This document shows, in pieces, positions 8,981 to 16,995 of a stretch of DNA of 29,707 nt. The notes under the pieces are model-generated. The model saw only the letters and a program-made list of their open reading frames with translations, was not told the origin of the DNA and made no database searches. Each line of letters begins with the position of its first letter. Position 1 is the stretch's first letter. A program made the position numbers and the translations under genes. Source of the DNA: JBDKTH01 sp964558295 (GTDB lineage Bacteria > Planctomycetota > Planctomycetia > Pirellulales > Thermoguttaceae); NCBI GenBank assembly GCA_964558295.1, contig CAZLDQ010000052.1, positions 1 to 29,707 of the forward strand, written 5' to 3'.

Positions 8981-10420
8981 TTACTCCGCCGAACAAGTGA
9001 CCGCCGATTCGACGAGAGGCTCGGCCAGTTCCTCCGGCTCCACTTCGATCACGCGCATCGTGCGCCACCGGCCGTGGAGAAAGCGAGCCAGAAACGTAAC
9101 GCCTAACGAACAGGCCCAAAAGGTCAGGAGCAGCCAGCACCAGAGCAACCCCCAGCCGAGGTATACGATCCCAAACCAGCCGGCCAACAGCGGCACAGGA
9201 GCCAGGAGCGTGTTTGCCCAGAGCACAAACCGCGTATCGCCAGCCCCCTTGATCGCCCCCACGAAGACCAAGTTCATCGCATCAAATAGACTGTACGCCG
9301 CCACAAAATAGAGCAAAACCACAGTCGTGTCGCGCAACCGGCCAAACTCGCTCGGATCGGCCCCCGCTGCATGTCCCACGAGAAACCAGTCGGGAACCAG
9401 CACATAGAGCAAAGAGAGCACCCCCATGTAACTGGCCGCCATACCGAACGAATTCCACGTGGCCCGGGCCGCCAAATCCGCGCGGTTTCGCCCCAGGTAT
9501 TGTCCGACAAGCGTGCTTACGGCCAGCCCCAATCCGATCATCGGTACGAAAGCCAAGCCGTTGACGTTGAATGCCAGCGTGGTGGCAGCGGCCGCATCGC
9601 GTCCCAAGTGGCCGACCAACAAGAGGAACAACGTAAAGGCCGCGACTTCCACGAGAAACTGCAAGCCGTTCGGACCGCCGAAACGCAGCAGACGCCGCCA
9701 GAGCAGCCGGTCGAAGCGGCAACCGGCCAGGATCTGATAGCGGTGACGATAGACCGGCCGGAGTATCAGCAAGGCATACACCAAGACCCGAATCCACAGC
9801 GCGACCACCGTGGCCCAGGCGGCTCCGGCCATCCCTCCCTCGGGAAATCCCCATCGGCCGAAGATCCAGGCATAATCGAGCAACACATTGATGCTTGCGG
9901 CAAACGTATCCACGAACATCACGACCCGCGTCTCGCCGCGACCGGAAAAGAACGAGGAGATGGCCGCGGCAATCACCGACGCCCCACCGGCCCAGGCGGC
10001 GATCTCGAAGTAGGTTACCTCCAGGGCGGCGATTTGGGGATCATGCCCGGCCAAGTGAAACACCATCGGAATCACCGGGACGGTCAACAGGATCAGCGGC
10101 GCGGAGAGAACGCCCAGCCAGACCCCCTGCCAAACCGCGACCCCGATCCGTTCCGGCCGTCCCGCCCCATGATACTGGGCAACGAACGTGTTTACATACG
10201 CTGCCACCCCCATGGGGAAGCAGATGATCGTCCAGTAGAGCATCCCGGCCGGCAAGGCGGCAGCCATCGCTTCGGTCGAATGCCAGAGCAAAAACATCCG
10301 ATCGACGAAGTTCATCACCGTCCACGAGGCCGTGGAGAGGATCAGCGGCAGAGCGAGCGCAAGCAACTCGCGTCCCCCGGCCGGTTGGTGCCACCAGGTG
10401 TGAAGGGTTTGGCGATTCAT
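8981..10420 (-). CDS. MATE family multidrug/organic cation exporter
   Basis: A 479-aa polytopic membrane protein, the usual size for NorM/DinF-type MATE transporters, with about twelve hydrophobic segments in two related halves. Recognisable family features are the N-terminal LALPLILSTASWTVMNFVDRMFL, VAAYVNTFVAQYHGAG in the first half and PMIGLGLAVSTLVGQYLGRN in the second half. These proteins use a sodium or proton gradient to expel cationic drugs or metabolites; substrate and ion cannot be read from the sequence. ATG 10420 has no Shine-Dalgarno site. The EF-hand gene is 190 nt downstream and the two are probably independent. Confidence 0.88.
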   Translation of the reverse strand: MNRQTLHTWWHQPAGGRELLALALPLILSTASWTVMNFVDRMFLLWHSTEAMAAALPAGMLYWTIICFPMGVAAYVNTFVAQYHGAGRPERIGVAVWQGVWLGVLSAPLILLTVPVIPMVFHLAGHDPQIAALEVTYFEIAAWAGGASVIAAAISSFFSGRGETRVVMFVDTFAASINVLLDYAWIFGRWGFPEGGMAGAAWATVVALWIRVLVYALLILRPVYRHRYQILAGCRFDRLLWRRLLRFGGPNGLQFLVEVAAFTLFLLLVGHLGRDAAAATTLAFNVNGLAFVPMIGLGLAVSTLVGQYLGRNRADLAARATWNSFGMAASYMGVLSLLYVLVPDWFLVGHAAGADPSEFGRLRDTTVVLLYFVAAYSLFDAMNLVFVGAIKGAGDTRFVLWANTLLAPVPLLAGWFGIVYLGWGLLWCWLLLTFWACSLGVTFLARFLHGRWRTMRVIEVEPEELAEPLVESAVTCSAE

Positions 10421-10955
10421 ACAATGGATAACGATTAAGCCACAGTCCCCACCCGAGATGAGGGGGGCGGCATTCAGGTTCGTGGTTCCTCCATTGTATC
10501 AGGTTGGGGAATCGTTCGGGATAGTGACGTTTTTGGGGCCGCGTCCGACGAATTCCGAGTCTTCTGACACTCTGAACTGTGCCGGAAAGGGCTGAGTAGC
10601 GCTCGGCCCCGTCGGATTTGCGAGCCTGGGGCGGAAGATGTGGCTCCCAAAGCACCTGTGACAAAAGCCCTGGCTCGGCAAGCCCCACGATCAACAGCTT
10701 TTCCCCAAGCGTCGCCTCGGGGGAATCGGGGCGTTTGGGAGAGGGTCAGGCGAGTCTCTCACGGCGTTTTCTGCGATCGTGGAAGTCGTGAAGCCTCCGG
10801 CAGCCTGCTTTGGCTGGCTGACGGCGTTCCAGCCATGCTAAGCTGTCGCTTCTAGCCGTCGGCCTCGCCGTCGGTTGTGGTTGTATTTTGGATTGTCGCC
10901 CCCCTTTCGTTTACCCCGGGAGGGCGATGCGCGAAGGAAGAAGGATGCTTGCCTA
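10421..10955. other. 535-nt intergenic region between divergent genes
   Basis: Separates the minus-strand MATE gene from the plus-strand acidic protein gene. A candidate extended -10 for the MATE gene lies at 10493-10501. A compound hairpin lies at 10704-10739: CCCAA (10704-10708) with TTGGG (10735-10739), enclosing CGCCTCG (10713-10719) with CGGGGCG (10727-10733). It is not followed by a U-run and is far from any stop codon. An 8-nt direct repeat GCCGTCGG occurs near 10855-10875. No convincing gene was seen. Confidence 0.45.
10493..10501 (-). promoter_or_regulatory. Candidate extended -10 for the MATE gene
   Basis: Minus-strand TGATACAAT fits an extended -10 (TGn plus TACAAT) 73 nt before the start. 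No good -35 is present. Weak prediction. Confidence 0.3.
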
Positions 10956-11873
10956 ATGGACGAACAGCTAAGTGCCGAGATGGCCGACCTGGACGAGAAC
11001 CTGACCGACGGGACCTTGGACGAAGAGGAAGGGATCGAGGCTGGCACGGTCGAGGAGGCTGGGGCCAAATACCTCGATCCGCATCTTGTGGAGTCCACCT
11101 CGGCGCAATACCTGGGTCGCTGGAATCGCCTGGTCAGCACGACCAACTGGGAAAAAGGACGCATCATTTCGGAGTGGCGCCTGCAATTGATGGGGGCCGG
11201 AGCACCCTCGCACATCTACTCCGACGAGGCCTGGAGCCGCCGGGTGGGAAACGTCAGCAGCCAGCACGTGGGACGGTTACGACGTGTCTACGAGCAGTTC
11301 GGCCAGTGCTATCTACAATACGACGGCCTTTTCTGGAGTCACTTCTTGGCTGCCTTAGACTGGGAAGACGACGCCGAGATGTGGCTTGAAGGGGCCGTGC
11401 AGAATAGCTGGTCGGTCTCCCAGATGCGCAAGGCCCGCTGGGAAACCCTCGGGAGGATTCCAGAACAAGAGCCAAAGGACGACGAGGTGGCTGCCGAGGA
11501 ACCGGACGCCGATGCGGTGGCCGTCGAGGAGCCCGTATCGGCGGCCAGTGCCGGCTCGATCGGTGTCGTGACCGATCCGGAGACCAAAGACGCCGAGGAT
11601 GCCGCGAGCTCGGAAACCGAGGATGCCTCGGAGCAGGCCCCCTTCGATAGCGACCCTGCCGAGAACGGCGAGGAACCGGTCGTCGCGACGCCTCCGGTGC
11701 GCCCCTTTGAAAACCTGCCGCGTCTACCCGACGACCTCCAAGAGGCCTTCGAGTGCTTCAAACTGGCGATCCTTGCTCACAAACTGACCCACTGGCAGGA
11801 GATTTCCCGCGATAACGTGCTAGCGATCCTCGATGCCCTGAAGCAATTGGCCTTGGCGCCGAGTGAGGAGTAG
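10956..11873 (+). CDS. Acidic protein of unknown function with helical N-terminal domain
   Basis: 305 aa, function not recognised. Residues about 1-35 are acidic. A conserved-looking helical domain (about 45-165) is rich in Trp and Tyr, with WEKGRIISEW, a possible helix-turn-helix-like stretch VSSQHVGRLRRVYEQFG and WSVSQMRKARWE. A disordered Glu/Ala/Pro-rich linker follows (about 170-255), and a compact helical C-terminus (FECFKLAILAHKLTHWQEISRDNVLAILDALKQLAL) ends the protein. The overall layout suggests a cytoplasmic DNA- or protein-binding adaptor, but this is inference. I chose ATG 10956, which has AAGGA about 9-10 nt upstream; an earlier in-frame start near 10875 would add a basic, non-matching stretch. 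A strong hairpin follows about 40 nt after the stop. Confidence 0.8.
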   Translation: MDEQLSAEMADLDENLTDGTLDEEEGIEAGTVEEAGAKYLDPHLVESTSAQYLGRWNRLVSTTNWEKGRIISEWRLQLMGAGAPSHIYSDEAWSRRVGNVSSQHVGRLRRVYEQFGQCYLQYDGLFWSHFLAALDWEDDAEMWLEGAVQNSWSVSQMRKARWETLGRIPEQEPKDDEVAAEEPDADAVAVEEPVSAASAGSIGVVTDPETKDAEDAASSETEDASEQAPFDSDPAENGEEPVVATPPVRPFENLPRLPDDLQEAFECFKLAILAHKLTHWQEISRDNVLAILDALKQLALAPSEE

Positions 11874-12173
11874 TCGCGATTTTGGAGGGGACCGAAGAAT
11901 AGCTTCTGCGTTTGACCGACGAGAAAAGAGAATCCGCCGACACTCCTTCCGAGTGGAGGAACTTCAACGATGAGCGGATTCTCTTTTCCCCCTCGGTCTT
12001 CTTGGTCCCCAATCCGCTTCTTCCGCAGGACCGGAGCGACCGGCCGGATCCCCCCCAATTTTTGGTTGAAGGGTTCGGTCTGCCCGCGTAGCATCGTATT
12101 CTTTGTCATATTCTTCCCGAGGTTCGTGGGGAGTCGGCTTTCTGCGAATTGAAGTCGTCGGAGTTTTCTGGCA
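11874..12173. other. Intergenic region before the ClC gene
   Basis: 300 nt holding the long hairpin described at 11914-11998 and then about 175 nt leading to the ClC gene. The stretch 12110-12173 presumably contains the ClC promoter, but I see no clear -10/-35 pair. GGAG about 10 nt before ATG 12174 may act as ribosome site. Confidence 0.4.
11914..11998 (+). terminator. Long hairpin downstream of the acidic protein gene
   Basis: AAAAGAGAATCCGC (11924-11937) is a perfect reverse complement of GCGGATTCTCTTTT (11974-11987). The stem continues, after a mismatch region, with GACCGA (11914-11919) against TCGGTC (11993-11998). The apical part holds a second small hairpin, CACTC-CTTCC-GAGTG (11941-11955). 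The U-rich side of the stem (CTCTTTT) and the position after a stop codon suggest a terminator, but the size and composite apical structure would also fit a structured small RNA or a mobile-repeat remnant. Confidence 0.5.
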
Positions 12174-14252
12174 ATGCCCCAGCCGTTTGGTCGCTGGACT
12201 TGGGTGTTCTCGCTCGCCGCGCTGACAGGCATCGTGGGGGGCTTGGCGGCGGCGGCCATGGAGTGGGGACTCCATGAGGGCATGCATCGGATCGTGGGGC
12301 CAGTCGCTCCGATTGCCAGTGCCCAGATTTTCCGGCCTTCTTGGCGTGTGCTGCTGTCACCCGCCGTGGGTGGGGCGATTTCAGCCGTGGCGATCCTTCT
12401 GCTGTGTCCCAAGTTTGTCGGGCATGGCACCACGGTCTTGACCCGCGCCTTTCATCGTCACCAGGGAGAATTGGAGCTTCGCGGATCGAGCGTCAAAGCC
12501 GCGGCCGCGGTCGTCGTGATCTCCACCGGCGGCTCGGCTGGGCCTGAAGGGCCCATCGCCGCTTTAGGGGCTGCGATTGGCTCGACCTGTGGCCGGTTGT
12601 TCCGCGTCTCGCCGCGCCAGCGTCGGATTCTGCTGTTGGCCGGCTGTGCGGCAGGGATCGGCGCCATCTTTCGCTGCCCCTTGGGGGGCGCACTGTTTGC
12701 CGTGGGAATTCCCTACAGCGAGCCAGACTACGAATCCGACGCAATTGCTCCTTCGCTGATCGCCTCGGTCACGGGATACTCGACCTTCATGGCCCTTTGG
12801 GGCCATGGCGTACCGCTGCTCCCCAATACCCAATCGCTGACGTTTGCTTCGCCTTGGGAATTGTTGGCCTTCGCCGTGCTCGGGCCGCTCTGCGGACTGG
12901 TGGCCATCTTCTTCGGAAGCTGCTTCCATCTCGTTGAAAGGTTTGTGAGATGGGCACACAGGCTGCCGGGCTGGTTGCCTCCCGTGCTCGGCGGTTTGGG
13001 CACCGGGGCCTTGGCCTGCCTATTGCCCCAGGTGATGGATGCCCGTTACCAGTTCATCCAAGGGATCATGGATGTACGGTTCTTTGGCGACGGGGTGACC
13101 AATTGGTGGTGGTGGGTCGGACTGTTCGGCGCAGTGACGCTGGCCAAATGCGTGGCGACGAGTTTGACCGTGGGCAGCGGGGCGGCCGGCGGTGTGTTGG
13201 GCCCTTCGCTGTTCATTGGCGGTGCGACCGGAGCCTTTCTCGGCGCGCTGCTCGAGGCCCTTTGGCCCGGCACTTTTCCCGAACCGCTCCGCCAATCGCT
13301 GATTCCTGTCGGCATGGGGGGGATTCTCGCGGCCAGCATGCGGGCCCCCTTGGCCGCCATCATCATGGTTGCGGAGATGACCGCCAGCTATGGACTGATT
13401 GTCCCCTTGATGCTCGTCTGTGTCTCCGCCTACGTCGTCGGACGCCGTTGGGGCTTGAATCCCGAACAGGTCCCCACTGCGGCCCAGTCGCCCGTCCATA
13501 GCGCCGATGCGCTGGTCTACTTTCTCGAGTCGTCCCGGGTCGATGCGTATCTAGAAAGCGACTGGAATCAGGTGGTGCCGCCGACGGCCGGGCTGGGCGA
13601 GATCCTTCGCCAAATCAAGCCGGGTGAACAGGCCACCTTCGCCGTGATCGATGCCGACGAGAACCTGCTGGGGATCATCTCGCTGCCGGATCTCGATCGC
13701 GTGATCTCCGATGCGATGCTGTCACGGGTGGTGATCGCCCACGACATCATGAATCCCCCCCAAGCTGCGCTCTATCCGGACGACGATCTCTACTACGCGT
13801 TGGAGATGTTCCGCCGCCAAAACCACAATGTCCTGCCGGTCGTCTCTCGTGAATCCCCCCACCAATGGCTCGGCATGCTCACGCGCCATCGCGTCTTCGA
13901 TGCCGTGATGCATCAGGTCGAGGTGTCGCGCGAATTCATCATGCGGGAGTATGCCGGCCTGCTGGCGATCGACCAGGAGGCCCGCCTGGAAAACCTCCTG
14001 ACCGCGTTGGCCCCCGCGCCAACCGCGCATGTCAAGCGGTTGATGGTCCCCTTGGAACTGATCGGCCAGTCGATTCGGCAATCGCAATTCCGCACCCGTT
14101 ATGGCGGGCAGATTGTGGCCATTGAGGAGCCCGACGGCACGGTCCAGTGTCCACCCGATCTGGATCGCCCCTTGGAAACCCACCATCGGCTGTTGGCAAT
14201 CGTCGCCAATCAGGCCGCGGGGGCTCAAGCGGTCTCAAAACCGCTTTGTTGA
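12174..14252 (+). CDS. ClC-type chloride channel/antiporter with CBS and RCK_C domains
   Basis: A 692-aa membrane protein. The ClC core (about 1-440) has the selectivity-filter helices GGSAGPEGP with the gating glutamate at residue 125, and GSGAAGGVLGPSLFIGG (about 333-349) in place of the usual GxFxP. A cytoplasmic CBS pair follows (about 466-580; second repeat begins AHDIMNPP). The last 70 residues (about 620-680: LMVPLELIGQSI, RTRYGGQIVAIEEPDG, ending in HRLLAIV) read like an RCK_C/TrkA_C domain, best known from potassium channels and antiporters. ClC proteins move chloride or other anions, often in exchange for protons; the retained gating Glu fits an antiporter. CBS and RCK_C domains usually bind nucleotides. 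The RCK_C call is inference from the sequence pattern. ATG 12174 has GGAG about 10 nt upstream. Confidence 0.9.
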   Translation: MPQPFGRWTWVFSLAALTGIVGGLAAAAMEWGLHEGMHRIVGPVAPIASAQIFRPSWRVLLSPAVGGAISAVAILLLCPKFVGHGTTVLTRAFHRHQGELELRGSSVKAAAAVVVISTGGSAGPEGPIAALGAAIGSTCGRLFRVSPRQRRILLLAGCAAGIGAIFRCPLGGALFAVGIPYSEPDYESDAIAPSLIASVTGYSTFMALWGHGVPLLPNTQSLTFASPWELLAFAVLGPLCGLVAIFFGSCFHLVERFVRWAHRLPGWLPPVLGGLGTGALACLLPQVMDARYQFIQGIMDVRFFGDGVTNWWWWVGLFGAVTLAKCVATSLTVGSGAAGGVLGPSLFIGGATGAFLGALLEALWPGTFPEPLRQSLIPVGMGGILAASMRAPLAAIIMVAEMTASYGLIVPLMLVCVSAYVVGRRWGLNPEQVPTAAQSPVHSADALVYFLESSRVDAYLESDWNQVVPPTAGLGEILRQIKPGEQATFAVIDADENLLGIISLPDLDRVISDAMLSRVVIAHDIMNPPQAALYPDDDLYYALEMFRRQNHNVLPVVSRESPHQWLGMLTRHRVFDAVMHQVEVSREFIMREYAGLLAIDQEARLENLLTALAPAPTAHVKRLMVPLELIGQSIRQSQFRTRYGGQIVAIEEPDGTVQCPPDLDRPLETHHRLLAIVANQAAGAQAVSKPLC

Positions 14253-14360
14253 CGTGCCGGGTCGGATCGAGATGGTTTGGACGCTGCTTGCCTCCGTCAG
14301 GCCGTCTCGCCGTTGGCGCCAGCCGCTGAACGGTCGCCCATTGAAACGACCGAGACGCGA

Positions 14361-14549
14361 ATGAAGGCCCTATTGGTCGAAGAGGCTCATCGCGAATGGT
14401 TCGACGAAGTCTGTGGAGCCCGGCCGCACGCCAGTGTGACCGTCGTCCTCACGCTGCACAACCTGTTGGGCCAATACGATAACGACCGCCGGCGTTCCCC
14501 CGCCCTGGAAACCTTCCTCCCGCGAATCATGGAGTCGTTCAACCCGTAG
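14361..14549 (+). CDS. Possible small protein of unknown function
   Basis: A 62-aa frame from ATG 14361, 108 nt after the ClC stop on the same strand. Codon use (G/C at most third positions) and balanced amino-acid content (MKALLVEEAHREWFDEVCG, LTLHNLLGQYDNDRRRS) look more like a real protein than the opposite-strand frame. No Shine-Dalgarno site is present. In-frame TTG at 14277 would give 90 aa. It resembles no family I know. Confidence 0.4.
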   Translation: MKALLVEEAHREWFDEVCGARPHASVTVVLTLHNLLGQYDNDRRRSPALETFLPRIMESFNP

Positions 14550-14553
14550 AGGC

Positions 14554-14576
14554 AGCGTCAGGGGGAATCGGACGCT
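14554..14576. terminator. Weak hairpin between convergent genes
   Basis: AGCGTC (14554-14559) pairs with GACGCT (14571-14576) around an 11-nt loop between the small plus-strand frame and the minus-strand glycosyltransferase stop. It could serve both directions, but it is short and lacks U-runs. Confidence 0.25.
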
Positions 14577-16936
14577 CAATGCGCGGGAGGTTCCTGTGCG
14601 CTGTTCTTCCGGTTCGCAGTCCGGACGGCCGACGGAGTTTTTGCAAAGTAGACGGAGATCACGCGGTACTCATCCAACGGACCGCGTGGCTTTCCTTGGA
14701 AGTGGGGGTGGTGTTTGATAAACTCTGGCGAGGCCCGCAGGAACGTCTCCGTCTTCGTGACGTGATACCCCTTCTGCTCCATCGTGCGCAGCATCTCCTC
14801 ATAGGATTCGCTGATCGGCGCCAAGTTGGAATGGTGAATCCAGACCGCCTCGTTGGCCGTCGCCAGCGCTGGTTCCAGGCATTGCATGCGTGGCGGAAAT
14901 AGGAAGACCGCCTCCTTCTGGCAGCGTCGCAGATCGTCCGGCGTCAGTTGGCCAAAGCCATCGCCGAACGGATCGTGAAGGTAAAAGAGCACTGAGATCG
15001 AGTTCGTCACCACGACTGCGTTTGGATTCTGGGCCTGAGCCGATTCAACCGCCTCCTGGCAGGGGTCGAGCCAACGGTAACTTAACCAATCGCTCCGCCG
15101 AATCGCATTTGTAGCCGAACCGCCGAGGAGGCCGACGACAGCCAAGCCGAACGCGCACCGAACGACGGTATGCCACCGGCCTTGGCCCAGCGGCCGACTG
15201 CTCAAGGCCAGACCGATCGCCATTGCCAGAAACGGCGACATGAGCGTCAGCCGTTTGGGGCCCGCGGCGCCGGCCGCCACGATGGCCGTCAACACGATCG
15301 CCGCAATGACCGCAGGGGCCCAACAACGGCGCAACTGGGGAAGCACGACGAAAGGCAGCAGAACACATACGGCGACGGCCGGAAACAGAAACGCCAGATG
15401 ATAGGGAGACGAGAATTCGCCGGCCACCAGGCTATACAGGGCAACTGCAGTCCGGATGGGCCAGTACGACTTGGCATGGGTGGAGACGGCCAGTTGTCGA
15501 AGGAACGTGGGCAGCCAAGGGAGGAACAACAGGGCAATCCCGACCCAGCAGAACACCAACGTGCGAACGACATCCAGACGAAACCGCGAACGAAATAAGC
15601 CCACGATCAAGTGCGCGAAGAACAAGACGATTGCCGAATAGTTGGTGTACCAAAGGGCGGCCCCGCTGAGCACGTAGAGGCAAGCCCAGAGCAAGGTCCG
15701 TTTCCGCCCCGCCGCTTCGGAACCATCGACGATGTGCAGCAAGAACAGGAAATTCCAGACCGCTGCGCAGGCGTACAGCGAATACCAGCGGGCCATGGCG
15801 GGGATTATCCAATGGTAGGGCATCAAAAGCACCGCAGCCAGGGCAAACCAGGCGCCCCGCGGACCTCCCAAATGCCGGCCCACCAGGTACACGCCCGGCA
15901 ACATGGCCAACCAAGCGGTCAGCGGCAACATCCGCAGGAGTCCCGCGTGACACCCGGTCCAGGAGGCCCAAAAGTGCTGTATCAGATCGTACAACGGCGG
16001 GTCTTCGCTGACCTCATTCGAGGCCAGCAGGCGGAGCATCGCCGGCGTGGAACGTTGCACCAAGTAGAATCCGTTGGCCTCATCCTCGGAGATCGTCATC
16101 GTCCAGGCGTTGACCAGCAAGAGGACAAGGGCGAGAACGCCCAGGAGGGCAAGAAACACCTGGGTCGGCCGGGAGATCGACGTCGCGACAGCCGCCGAGG
16201 GCGCCGCCGGTCCCGTACGATACCCGGGAACCGTGATCGCCTGGCGCACGCGAGGAAAATTGCGAACCACGCTCACGATCGCCTTGGGAATCGTCTTCAG
16301 CGGCAGCCCCCGAGAACTCCCCGCCCGCTGCCGGTAGGCAATTGGAATCTCCTTCACCGTGAACCCGCTGTAGATCGCCCGCAGGGCCAGTTCCGAAGCA
16401 ATCAGATACTTGTTGATCCAGGGCTCGGCCGAGATCTTGCGGATCACCTCTGTGCGATAGAGCCGGAATCCCGCGTCCGCATCGCGTAGTTCCACGTCAA
16501 AGTAGGCGCGCAGGCTGGCGTTGTAGGACCAGGTCAGCAGACGGCGGTACCATTGATCGGTGCGCTCGTTGCGCGTGCCGCTGAGCACGTCGTACTCGTG
16601 CCGATGCGCGTAGAGCTTCCAAAACTCCTTGAAATCGAGCTTGCCCCCCGTGTCACTGAAAAAAACAAACGGATTCTTCGCCAACGCCACCGCATCGCGA
16701 AAGGCCTTGGCATACCCTTTCCGCTCCGAGGCGGTGGAGTGAATGATTCCCAACTCGGTCTTGAGCCGCTCCAGAATCTCCTTCGTGCCGTCGGTGCTTC
16801 CGTCTTCGGCGACGATCAACTCCGAACCGGGCAGCTTGGCTACGATTTCGGCGTGAATCTCCCGAAGTTCGCGTTCAATCGTCTCGGCCTCGTTGTACAC
16901 GTTAACGACGACGCTTACGGGTTCGCTTTCGTACAT
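14576..16936 (-). CDS. GT2 glycosyltransferase fused to GT-C (PMT/ArnT-like) membrane domain
   Basis: A 786-aa two-domain protein. Residues about 5-240 form a GT-A/GT2 domain of the dolichol-phosphate-mannose-synthase type: VVNVYNEAETIE, EDGSTDG (44-50), a DxD-like SDTGGKLD (94-101), RDADAGFRLY (151-160) and EIPIAYRQR. Residues about 260 to 600 hold roughly ten membrane helices of a GT-C fold with an acidic first-loop motif SEDEANGF (283-290) and EDPPLYDL (311-318), followed by a soluble C-terminal domain. The first half would load a sugar from a nucleotide donor onto a polyprenyl phosphate, and the second half would use the lipid-linked sugar outside the membrane; this division is inferred. 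Last gene of the glycan operon. Its GT-C half is paralogous to the gene at 23312-24985. AAGGA lies about 9 nt before ATG 16936. Confidence 0.88.
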   Translation of the reverse strand: MYESEPVSVVVNVYNEAETIERELREIHAEIVAKLPGSELIVAEDGSTDGTKEILERLKTELGIIHSTASERKGYAKAFRDAVALAKNPFVFFSDTGGKLDFKEFWKLYAHRHEYDVLSGTRNERTDQWYRRLLTWSYNASLRAYFDVELRDADAGFRLYRTEVIRKISAEPWINKYLIASELALRAIYSGFTVKEIPIAYRQRAGSSRGLPLKTIPKAIVSVVRNFPRVRQAITVPGYRTGPAAPSAAVATSISRPTQVFLALLGVLALVLLLVNAWTMTISEDEANGFYLVQRSTPAMLRLLASNEVSEDPPLYDLIQHFWASWTGCHAGLLRMLPLTAWLAMLPGVYLVGRHLGGPRGAWFALAAVLLMPYHWIIPAMARWYSLYACAAVWNFLFLLHIVDGSEAAGRKRTLLWACLYVLSGAALWYTNYSAIVLFFAHLIVGLFRSRFRLDVVRTLVFCWVGIALLFLPWLPTFLRQLAVSTHAKSYWPIRTAVALYSLVAGEFSSPYHLAFLFPAVAVCVLLPFVVLPQLRRCWAPAVIAAIVLTAIVAAGAAGPKRLTLMSPFLAMAIGLALSSRPLGQGRWHTVVRCAFGLAVVGLLGGSATNAIRRSDWLSYRWLDPCQEAVESAQAQNPNAVVVTNSISVLFYLHDPFGDGFGQLTPDDLRRCQKEAVFLFPPRMQCLEPALATANEAVWIHHSNLAPISESYEEMLRTMEQKGYHVTKTETFLRASPEFIKHHPHFQGKPRGPLDEYRVISVYFAKTPSAVRTANRKNSAQEPPAH

Positions 16937-16995
16937 CGCGGAAATCCTTGCAAATGGGTCGTATCGTGGTAGGGCGGGGCCTGGGCCAACTCCGA

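Noticed and set aside
9371..10438. 355-codon plus-strand open frame
   Set aside because: Antisense to the MATE gene; hydrophilic Arg/Gln/Pro-rich product typical of a mirrored membrane gene.
15611..16489. 292-codon plus-strand open frame
   Set aside because: Antisense to the GT2-GT-C gene; low-complexity Arg/Gly/Gln-rich product.
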